Of a DNA stretch of 64,000 nucleotides, positions 16,657 through 23,937 are shown piece by piece; the stretch's first letter is position 1, and each line of letters begins with the position of its first letter. The stretch comes from a bacterium (GTDB lineage: Bacteria > CAIWAD01): NCBI GenBank assembly GCA_030685015.1, contig JAUXWS010000059.1, positions 124,001 through 188,000 on the forward strand. Direction: 5' to 3'. Under the pieces are notes generated by a model. That model searched no databases. It worked only from the letters and a program-made list of their open reading frames with translations, and had not been told where the DNA came from. The position numbers and the translations under genes were made by a program.

Positions 16657-18255
16657 ATGAACCTGGCGTACTTCAGAAACATCTGGCTGGCGGTGTTGCG
16701 CAGTCTGGCCATCAACAACATCAGTCGCGCCGGCGTGGCCATCACGACCTCGGCATTCGTCTCCTTCTTCTTCTTTGAGATCAGCATGCTGACCGGGGTC
16801 CTTCACAACCCCTACGTGGGCATGATCACCTACCTGGGCATTCCCATGCTGTTCATCCTGGGCCTGATGTTGATCCCGATCAGCTGGGTGTGGGAGGCAC
16901 GACGCCGGAAATGCAGCATCAAGGCCCTGTTGTGGGAGAGGTTCGATCGACGCATGCTGGAGCGTCGTGCGCGCGGCGCATTGGCCTTGCGTGTGCTGGT
17001 CATCATGAGCTTCGTCAATGTGGGCTTCATCAGCGTGGTGGGATTCCAGGCGGCCAAGCACATGGACGAATCTGAATTCTGCGGCACCACGTGCCACACG
17101 GTGATGGGTCCGGAATGGGCCGTGTATCAGGGGTCTCCGCACGCCCGTGTGCAATGCGTGCATTGTCACATCGGCGAAGGCGTGGGTGCCCTGGTGGACG
17201 CCAAGCTCAACGGCGCGTGGCAGATGATCGCCCTGTCCCTGGGCATCTATGAACGGCCGATTCCCACTCCGGTCCACAACTTGCGCCCGGCCCGCTTCAC
17301 CTGCGAGAAGTGTCATTGGCCCGCGCTTTTCCACGGCAACCAATTCAAGAACATCGTTCACTACGAAGAGGACGAAAGCTCCACGCCGCGCCACACGACC
17401 CTGATGATGAAGACCGGGTCGGGCGAGCCGGGGCATGAGCACGGCAGTCATTGGCACGTGTCCCCCAGCAATCAAGTGCATTACGCGTCCCTGGATGACA
17501 AGGGCGAAACCATGGTCTGGGTTGACATGCGGTTGCCCGACGGAGGGGTGCGTCGCTACCACAACAAGTCCTTGTCGAAGGCGGACGCCGAGCGTGCTGG
17601 ACTAACACACACGATGGACTGCGTGGATTGCCACAACCGGGCCACGCATGTCTTCGAGCTGCCTGCGGTTGCCGTGGATCAGCGGATTCGCCTGGGACTC
17701 ATCAGCCGGGATCTGCCCTACATCAAGCGTCAGGCGCTGGCCGCTCTTGTGCAGGCGTACCCTGATCGCGACGCCGCGATGACGGGGATTGACGCAAGCA
17801 TTCGCGGATTCTATCATCAGGAATACCCCGAACTTGCCATGGCCCGCGCCACCGCCCTGGACTCCGCGGTCACGACGGTGCAGGCCATCCACCGGCGCAA
17901 CATTCATCCGGACATGAAGGTGGTCTGGGGGAGCTACCCCAACCACCTGGGTCACGGCAGCACCTCAGGGGGCTGTTTTCGGTGTCACAATCAAGACATG
18001 GTGGATGATTCGGGAGCCGGCATCCCGGACGACTGCGTGCTCTGTCATTCGATCCTCTCCAACGACGAGCCGGAGCCTTATCTCTATCTGTTCCGGCCGG
18101 ACGAGTACGCGCCGCGGGAAACACAGGAGATGCAGCGATTCCTGCGGACGGAATTCTGGGAATACACACGGGATGCAGTGGAAAAGGGCGCCCGCCCGAA
18201 TCAGTCACCACCGGACTGGTTCAACAAGGCGGCGGGCCGCGAATCCGGGGATTGA
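16657..18255 (+). CDS. ImcH-like NapC/NirT-family inner-membrane multihaem cytochrome
   Basis: 532 residues. Three N-terminal membrane helices (about residues 25-50, 55-80, 108-130) are followed by a periplasmic cytochrome domain. The first haem motif is CGTTCH (CX3CH, Cys142), inside EFCGTTCHTVMGPEWAVYQ; CVHCHIGEG, FTCEKCHWPALFHG, CVDCHNRATH, CFRCHN and CVLCH follow, six in all. PIPTPVHNLRPARFTCEKCHW is close to what I remember of Geobacter ImcH, a menaquinol-oxidising NapC/NirT homologue needed for high-potential extracellular acceptors. I infer the same role: taking electrons from quinol into the periplasm. It lies in a run with a 5-haem protein, a slipin and an NrfD module. Confidence 0.88.
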   Translation: MNLAYFRNIWLAVLRSLAINNISRAGVAITTSAFVSFFFFEISMLTGVLHNPYVGMITYLGIPMLFILGLMLIPISWVWEARRRKCSIKALLWERFDRRMLERRARGALALRVLVIMSFVNVGFISVVGFQAAKHMDESEFCGTTCHTVMGPEWAVYQGSPHARVQCVHCHIGEGVGALVDAKLNGAWQMIALSLGIYERPIPTPVHNLRPARFTCEKCHWPALFHGNQFKNIVHYEEDESSTPRHTTLMMKTGSGEPGHEHGSHWHVSPSNQVHYASLDDKGETMVWVDMRLPDGGVRRYHNKSLSKADAERAGLTHTMDCVDCHNRATHVFELPAVAVDQRIRLGLISRDLPYIKRQALAALVQAYPDRDAAMTGIDASIRGFYHQEYPELAMARATALDSAVTTVQAIHRRNIHPDMKVVWGSYPNHLGHGSTSGGCFRCHNQDMVDDSGAGIPDDCVLCHSILSNDEPEPYLYLFRPDEYAPRETQEMQRFLRTEFWEYTRDAVEKGARPNQSPPDWFNKAAGRESGD

Positions 18256-18548
18256 GCGTCGGTGAAGGTCACCTTGGAACCCCGATGCATCGCCGCGGGC
18301 CGGGTCGATCGAATCGGGCGCATTCACAGTCCAGTTGGGCGGCACAGGTAGCGCCTCAGATATACATTAGGCGTAAAACAAAACCGGTCATTTTTTCAAA
18401 CCAAATGTTAGGTTCTTGACGGGCTGGCGATGCGGGTCATTCCACGCTCCGTTCCGTGTTCCAGCCGAACGTTGCGCATTCCTGATCGATCGAACTTCCA
18501 GGGCGGCCGGCCATGGCTGCTTGCGCCCGAAGCCCCAGGAGCCCGCGC
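18256..18548. other. intergenic, AT-rich patch
   Basis: 293 bases with a markedly AT-rich patch at about 18356-18416. TTGACG occurs near 18416 without a convincing -10. An internal promoter for the following genes is possible but unproven. Confidence 0.35.
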
Positions 18549-19310
18549 ATGAAGTCCTGCACCAGACGTTGCGTCCTTGCTGCCCCATTGGCGCTGCTTG
18601 TGTTTGTGGTGGCCATGCCCGCCATATCCGCAACCGACACCTGCCTGGATTGCCACGCGTCTCCAGATTTGAAGGTGCGCGCCCCCGGTCTGCAAGCCTG
18701 CTACCAAGCCTGGCGCAATTCTCCTCATGCCAAGGCCGGCGTAGGGTGCGCGGACTGCCACGGCGGCGGCGATGCGGCCACCCGGGACCAGTGCCCTTCC
18801 ACGTCGGAACGGAATGTCAACGACTTCCGCCGGATACCCGAGACCTGCGGCCAGTGCCATCAGGTTCTTCTGATGACCTTTCGCGAGAGCGTGCACTTCA
18901 CCCAGCTTCAGGAGGCTGAAGCGGGGAAGGAAGGGCCCAATTGCGTGACCTGTCACGGCTCCATGGGAGCATCTCGAGTGGAAACCGCCCAAGTGGAGGC
19001 TTTGTGCGCCACCTGTCATGACGGTGTTCGTGCGTCCGACGATGGAATTCCCGCACGAGCGCGATCCGTTCTTGAGGTTCTATTGGGCGTGCGGCAGTTC
19101 AGCGCATGGCTGGGACTTCATACCCAGGACCCCGAACTGGAGGTGAACGAGCGAAGCAAGCAGATCGCTCATTGGCATAGATTCGAACTGGCCGCCCTTG
19201 AAATGCAAAGCGCAAAACAACTGGAGGAATTGAAAGCCCGAGTGAATGATGTTCGGGTCAAGGAAGGCCAGCTTCGACGTGAAAAGCGAAAACTGGGGCA
19301 GAAGGAATAG
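18549..19310 (+). CDS. 5-haem c-type cytochrome with C-terminal charged helix
   Basis: 253 residues with a signal peptide (CVLAAPLALLVFVVAMPAISA), then CLDCH, CADCH, CGQCH, CVTCH and CATCH. HSPHAKAGVGCADCHGGGD-type and CGQCHQVLLMTFRESVH blocks resemble cytochrome c3/c7-like doubled modules. After the haem domain (to about residue 170) comes about 80 residues of strongly charged helix (SAKQLEELKARVNDVRVKEG, then KRKLGQKE), probably a coiled coil. AGGAG lies eight bases before the ATG at 18549. The coiled coil may tether it to a partner such as the ImcH-like protein or the slipin; this is inference. Confidence 0.85.
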   Translation: MKSCTRRCVLAAPLALLVFVVAMPAISATDTCLDCHASPDLKVRAPGLQACYQAWRNSPHAKAGVGCADCHGGGDAATRDQCPSTSERNVNDFRRIPETCGQCHQVLLMTFRESVHFTQLQEAEAGKEGPNCVTCHGSMGASRVETAQVEALCATCHDGVRASDDGIPARARSVLEVLLGVRQFSAWLGLHTQDPELEVNERSKQIAHWHRFELAALEMQSAKQLEELKARVNDVRVKEGQLRREKRKLGQKE

Positions 19311-19516
19311 AACGGGAAGCGGTTAAGCAGTAGACGGCGTTTGCGATGTGGAGAGAAGTTGATAAACGAAGTTAATTGTCGCCTTAAGGCTACTACAGAT
19401 AACAGCATCAGATCGAGATCATAGATATAAACCGGTACTCAAACATGTGTTGGCTGAAGGTAGCCTACGAGTCCTTATGCAATTTCTAAGCAATCCGATG
19501 AAGAAAGGAGACAACC

Positions 19517-20455
19517 GTGGAGAAGGAAGAACGTGTTCATGACAGGCATGACCCTCGACATGGCAGCAGGACCCAGGGGGAACATGTGTCGTTGGGCGGA
19601 ACCCTGCGCGCCGTTGTCTTCATCCTGCCCGTGGCGGTGCTTGCCCTGATCCTGTTGTCCATGTCATCCCGCGGGGCCATGACGCTGACCTCGGCGATCA
19701 TGGTGTTGGCAATCCTGATGATAATCCTTGGCATCGTTGTATCGGGCATCCGCGTTGCAGCCCAATGGGAGCGCGGAGTCGTCCTGCGCCTAGGCAATTT
19801 CCGCTCGGTCAAGGGCCCCGGACCACTCTACATTGTTCCAATCTTCGAGAGTGTCCGCTTCATCGATACCCGCCTGCTGGTCTTGAACATTCCTCGGCAG
19901 AAGGTCATCACCAAGGACAATGTGCCGGCGGAGATCGATGGCGCGCTCTTCTTCATGGTTTCGGACAGCCAGAAGGCGGTGATCACAATCCAGGACTTCC
20001 GTTTTGCCGTAGCGCAGTATGCCCAGGCTGCACTTAGGGACATCGTCGGCGGATTGACCTTGGACGAACTGCTCTCGGAACGGGAGCAAATCCAGGCCCA
20101 CATCAAGGAGCATGTGGAGCAGCGGGTCAAGGATTGGGGACTGAGCGTGGATTCCATCCAGCTCCAGGACATCGAGCTGCCGGAGGATCTGAAGCGAATG
20201 ATGTCCAGGCAGGCGTCCGCTGAAAGGGAGAAGCGCGCCACCATCACCAAGGCCGAGGGCGACATGCTGGCGGCGACGAATCTGGCGGAGGCAGCCAGGA
20301 TCATGTCGGCCAGCCCCATCACCCTGCAACTTCGGACCCTGCAGATGATCGACGGCCTGGGTGCCAGCCAGTCCAACACGGTCATTTTGTTTCCCGCGCA
20401 GATGGGGGAGCTGCTTGAAAGCCTTGCCGCCGGTCGTGCCAGGGCCAACGAATAG
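19517..20455 (+). CDS. slipin / stomatin-like SPFH membrane protein
   Basis: 312 residues. Two hydrophobic segments (about residues 30-50 and 55-75) precede an SPFH/band-7 domain with the family blocks QWERGVVLRLGNF, PGPLYIVPIFESV, DTRLLVLNIPRQKVITKDNV, LRDIVGGLTLDELLSEREQI and a C-terminal helix with SAEREKRATITKAEGD. Slipins oligomerise into membrane microdomain scaffolds. The GTG start has AAAGGAG seven bases upstream. Its position between cytochrome genes of cluster A suggests it organises the quinol-oxidising complexes; this is inference from context only. Confidence 0.92.
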   Translation: MEKEERVHDRHDPRHGSRTQGEHVSLGGTLRAVVFILPVAVLALILLSMSSRGAMTLTSAIMVLAILMIILGIVVSGIRVAAQWERGVVLRLGNFRSVKGPGPLYIVPIFESVRFIDTRLLVLNIPRQKVITKDNVPAEIDGALFFMVSDSQKAVITIQDFRFAVAQYAQAALRDIVGGLTLDELLSEREQIQAHIKEHVEQRVKDWGLSVDSIQLQDIELPEDLKRMMSRQASAEREKRATITKAEGDMLAATNLAEAARIMSASPITLQLRTLQMIDGLGASQSNTVILFPAQMGELLESLAAGRARANE

Positions 20456-20466
20456 GGGAAGTGCCC

Positions 20467-20559
20467 ATGGTTGAAACATCCTCCAAGGGTGCGCCACAAG
20501 GGCGGTGGCCGGCCTTCCGTTCGCGCTGCAATCATGGCCTGAATCGGGCGCGGATATGA
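20467..20559 (+). CDS. possible 30-codon leader ORF overlapping the 4-haem gene
   Basis: ATG at 20467 is preceded by AGGGGAAG, encodes MVETSSKGAPQGRWPAFRSR and ten more residues, and ends in TGA that overlaps the ATG of the next gene (ATGA at 20556-20559). The next gene has no ribosome site of its own, so this short frame could couple its translation to the upstream slipin. No similarity is recognised. Confidence 0.35.
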   Translation: MVETSSKGAPQGRWPAFRSRCNHGLNRARI

Positions 20560-21386
20560 TCCGGATTTCATTGCTGGTCATGTTGGCGGCCTGTCTGCAT
20601 GGCAGGGTCGGACATGGTGTCGAGACTCCCGCCCACAATGACAGGGTCAAGTTGCTCTGGGAGTTCCATGGCTACTATCCCTGCATGGACTGCCATTTCA
20701 ACCAGGAGACCAACCGGAGGCCCCGGGTGCTTGAAATGGAGCACGAGAAGCCTCTGGATTGGATGGACGACGACGGCGTGATTCACCGCGTGGAATTCGG
20801 CGAGCGCCTGCCTTTGGCGGAACTTCTTGGGAAGGGGCAGGCTCGTGGCCTGCGCCGGGAGACACTGGAGCGCATCGGACGGCGCATGAATCTGCGCGAC
20901 CACATGTCCGCCCAAGGCCTTGGCGTAACGGACTCGATCTGGGTGCTGACGCATGGTGGTGGCAATGTGTGGTGCCTGGATTGCCACTCAGCCAGCGAAC
21001 GGGACATGCTGGTGCTGCATGATGGCAGCCTGTTGAGTTTCAATGAAAGCCAGAGGCTGTGCGGGCAATGTCACGGGCCCACACTGATTGACTGGGATGC
21101 GGGAGCCCACGGCCGCACCAATGGCTACTGGAATCTGGAGTTGGACTCCACGGGCATCAGCAGGCGCTTGTTGTGCGTGGAGTGCCACAACCCTCACGCG
21201 CCAGCCTTCCGCGGCATGATGCCTCTTGCCGGACCCGTCAACCGACTTGACAACATTTCTCAACCCGCCCCTGGCACGCACAGAAAAGAAACCATCAAAG
21301 GGACGCGGGATGATATGGGGCCGCAGCCATGGCAGACTTCGCCGCGAAACGGGACGAGCGATCGCTCCAGGGAGGGCAACCCGTGA
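20556..21386 (+). CDS. 4-haem c-type cytochrome of an NrfD-type complex
   Basis: 276 residues. A short signal peptide (MIRISLLVMLAACLHG) is followed by CMDCH, CLDCH, CGQCH and CVECH, the last as LLCVECHNPHAPAF. It is followed in tight overlap by a Tat-exported four-cluster FeS protein and an NrfD-like membrane protein. The trio has the design of the Geobacter Cbc4 (CbcSTU) type quinol-oxidising complexes. I infer that it carries electrons from the FeS subunit to periplasmic cytochromes. The start at 20556 gives a proper signal peptide; GTG 20505 is an alternative. The stop overlaps the next start (GTGA). Confidence 0.82.
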   Translation: MIRISLLVMLAACLHGRVGHGVETPAHNDRVKLLWEFHGYYPCMDCHFNQETNRRPRVLEMEHEKPLDWMDDDGVIHRVEFGERLPLAELLGKGQARGLRRETLERIGRRMNLRDHMSAQGLGVTDSIWVLTHGGGNVWCLDCHSASERDMLVLHDGSLLSFNESQRLCGQCHGPTLIDWDAGAHGRTNGYWNLELDSTGISRRLLCVECHNPHAPAFRGMMPLAGPVNRLDNISQPAPGTHRKETIKGTRDDMGPQPWQTSPRNGTSDRSREGNP

Positions 21387-22324
21387 AGCCCAGCAAAAAG
21401 AACATGATGCGGGGCCGCGCGGACTCCGTGGACCGGCGCGGATTCCTCAAGGCCATGGCATCCACGGTCGCCGCCCTGAGCCTGCCCGTGTTGAGCAAGG
21501 ACGCCGGGGCCTTCTCCTGGGATGAGTTTTTCCAGAAGCATTTCTATGAGCTAAGTCGGGAAGAACTGGAAAAGCGGATCAAGCGCCTCGAAAAGGAATA
21601 CAACGAGAAGTTCCACAGGACGGACTTCAGCGTGAGCACCGATGGCCCGCTCAAGGATGTGCGCTTTGCCTACGCGCTAAGCCTGTCCAAGTGCATCGGT
21701 TGCAGGAAGTGCGTACACGCCTGCGTGGCGGAGAACAATCAGCACCGGGGTAGCGAATCGCGCCGGGACGTGGTGGAGTACATCCGCGTTCTGGAAATGG
21801 AGAAAGGTTCGCTGGACCTGGAGAAAGCCGTCCACGACTACAGCCACCCGGTTCCCGCGGAAGGCAAGTACTACATGCCCGTGCAGTGCCATCACTGCAA
21901 CAACGCGCCCTGCACGAAAGTCTGTCCCGTGGAAGCCACTTGGCAGGAAGTGGACGGCATCGTTGTCGTCGACTACGAATGGTGCATCGGATGCCGTTAC
22001 TGCCAGGCGGCCTGCCCCTACTTCGCCCGGCGCTTCAACTTCAGCGAGCCCAGGCTTCCGGAGGCGGAAGTCAATCCCGTGACCCATTACCTGGGCAATC
22101 GCCCGCGGAGCAAGGGGGTCATGGAAAAATGCACCTTTTGCATCCAGCGCACACGCAGGGGATTGAATCCCGCCTGCCTGGACGTCTGCCCCACAGGCAG
22201 CCGGAAGTTCGGCAACCTGCTCGACCCAGATAGCGAAATCCGCTACATCATCAATAACAAGCGGGTGTTCATCCTCAAGGAAGAACTGGGCACGATGTCC
22301 AGCTTCTACTATTACTTCGATTGA
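21383..22324 (+). CDS. Tat-exported ferredoxin-like FeS subunit (HybA/DmsB/NrfC type)
   Basis: 313 residues. The twin-arginine signal DRRGFLKAM near residue 20 directs export. Four [4Fe-4S] cysteine sets follow: CIGCRKCVHAC, CHHCNNAPCTKVCP, CIGCRYCQAACP, and CTFCIQR with CLDVCPTG. An amphipathic linker with KRIKRLEKEYNEK precedes the clusters, and the C-terminus GTMSSFYYYFD is typical of HybA-like subunits. It mediates transfer between an NrfD-type quinone site and the tetrahaem protein. The start GTG at 21383 is chosen for the GGAGGG site and the GTGA overlap; an upstream ATG at 21329 would overlap the previous gene by 58 bases. No molybdopterin subunit is encoded nearby. Confidence 0.92.
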   Translation: MKPSKKNMMRGRADSVDRRGFLKAMASTVAALSLPVLSKDAGAFSWDEFFQKHFYELSREELEKRIKRLEKEYNEKFHRTDFSVSTDGPLKDVRFAYALSLSKCIGCRKCVHACVAENNQHRGSESRRDVVEYIRVLEMEKGSLDLEKAVHDYSHPVPAEGKYYMPVQCHHCNNAPCTKVCPVEATWQEVDGIVVVDYEWCIGCRYCQAACPYFARRFNFSEPRLPEAEVNPVTHYLGNRPRSKGVMEKCTFCIQRTRRGLNPACLDVCPTGSRKFGNLLDPDSEIRYIINNKRVFILKEELGTMSSFYYYFD

Positions 22325-22331
22325 AGAGGGC

Positions 22332-23564
22332 GTGGTGGTCCATATCAGTCTTTACCCTCGCTTCGTCATTGATGCCATGCGTTCGATGATGGGGGATTCG
22401 GGGCTTTACCGACTTTGGTTGGTTTCCTTGTCGTGCCTGATTGGAGCAGGAGGATGGGCCTACGCCCAGCAGCTCGAATCCGGTCTGGCCGTGACGGGGA
22501 TGAGCGATCAAGTTTCCTGGGGCGTCTACATCGCCAATTTCACCTTTCTCGTGGGCGTCGCCGCGGCGGCCGTCATGATGGTGATCCCGGGCTACCTGTA
22601 TCACATCAAGGAAGTCAAGGACGGCGTCCTGATCGGTGAAATGGTTGCCATTGGCGCCATCATCATGTGCCTGCTCTTCGTGGTGGTTGACCTCGGCCGC
22701 CCGGACCGGATCTGGCACATGATTCCCGGAATCGGCCGCTTCAATTTCCCCATGTCACTGCTAAGCTGGGATGTGGTAGTCCTGAACGGTTACCTGTTGT
22801 TGAATCTGCACATCCCTGGATACATCCTCTATCAAAGGTGGTTGGGAAAGGAGCCGAGAAGGGGATACTACATGCCCTTCGTTTACATGAGCGTGGTCTG
22901 GGCAGTCAGCATCCACACCGTCACGGCGTTCCTGTACAATGGATTGGGTGGGCGACCTTTCTGGAACACGGCCATCCTTGCCCCTCGCTTCATCGCCAGT
23001 GCCTTCACGGCTGGCCCGGCCTTCATCATCCTCGTGCTTTATCTGGTAAGGCGGTACACGGACTTTCATGTGGATGGCCGGCTCTTCCGCTTCCTGCGCA
23101 TGGTGGTGTTGATCTGCGGCCTGATCAACCTGTTCCTCCTGGGCAGCGAGGTGTTCACCGAGTTCTACACAGACTCCACACATGTGGCAAGCGCCCGCTA
23201 CCTCTACTTTGGCCTGCATGGACACACGGCCCTTGTTCCCTGGATCTGGGCTTCCGTCGGCATGAACGTGCTGGCCATCCTGATGCTGCTGTCGCGACGC
23301 TTCGAGTTCAGCACCACGGCACTGAAAGCCCTGCCCTTGGTACTGCTGATTGTGGCCATCTGGATTGAGAAGGGCATGGGCTTGATCATCCCCGGTTTCA
23401 TCCCGACTCCCCTTGGGGAGATCTTCGAGTACATGCCATCCGCGACGGAGACGTTGATCTGCCTGGGAGTCTGGGCGGTGGGCTTGCTGGTCATGACCCT
23501 GCTGATCAAGTTCGCCACGGACGTGGAGACGGGCCGGATCAGCGCTCCCAGAACGGAGTTCTGA
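22332..23564 (+). CDS. NrfD/PsrC/HybB-like quinone-interacting membrane subunit
   Basis: 410 residues with about ten membrane helices. Family blocks include SDQVSWGVYIANFTFLVGVA, VVDLGRPDRIWHMIPG, FNFPMSLLSWDVVVLNGYL and EKGMGLIIPGFIPTPLGEI near the end. It binds and oxidises or reduces quinone in the cytoplasmic membrane and works with the FeS protein seven bases upstream. GTG start at 22332 (or 22335) after GAAGAGG. It is the last gene of cluster A on the plus strand; valS converges from the other side. Confidence 0.93.
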   Translation: MVVHISLYPRFVIDAMRSMMGDSGLYRLWLVSLSCLIGAGGWAYAQQLESGLAVTGMSDQVSWGVYIANFTFLVGVAAAAVMMVIPGYLYHIKEVKDGVLIGEMVAIGAIIMCLLFVVVDLGRPDRIWHMIPGIGRFNFPMSLLSWDVVVLNGYLLLNLHIPGYILYQRWLGKEPRRGYYMPFVYMSVVWAVSIHTVTAFLYNGLGGRPFWNTAILAPRFIASAFTAGPAFIILVLYLVRRYTDFHVDGRLFRFLRMVVLICGLINLFLLGSEVFTEFYTDSTHVASARYLYFGLHGHTALVPWIWASVGMNVLAILMLLSRRFEFSTTALKALPLVLLIVAIWIEKGMGLIIPGFIPTPLGEIFEYMPSATETLICLGVWAVGLLVMTLLIKFATDVETGRISAPRTEF

Positions 23565-23937
23565 CCCGTGACCCAAGGCTTACGCGAGATGGCCCGAAAC
23601 ATGCGCTGATCCATCCCCAGTGTCAGCGGCTCCATGTAGACAGCCGTGCTGGATCCTTAAAGAACCGGAATGGGAGATTCGCTCCAGGGCCCGTTCACGA
23701 CAGTCGCGCTTTGCATCACACACTGCCAGTTGTCGAACCGGCTACTGTCGAGGCGCCGGGGACCAGTTCCTGGTCAACACGGCTCTGCAGGTGTCCGGGT
23801 AACTGGGACTGCACGATCAAAGAACGCTCTAAGTCAATGTCTGTCAATAGCTTAAGCTGACGGAGCGGACAAGGCTGTGACTGGCTTGTCTTGGATCGGG
23901 CACTTGGAGGAACGGGACACGCCAAGCGGTCAAGGGC
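23565..23937. other. intergenic between convergent genes, nothing identified
   Basis: 373 bases between the NrfD-like gene and the valS stop. A weak hairpin GACCAG-TTC-CTGGTC at 23761-23775 is the only structure seen. No T-rich terminator, RNA gene or ORF with a good start is apparent. Confidence 0.5.
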
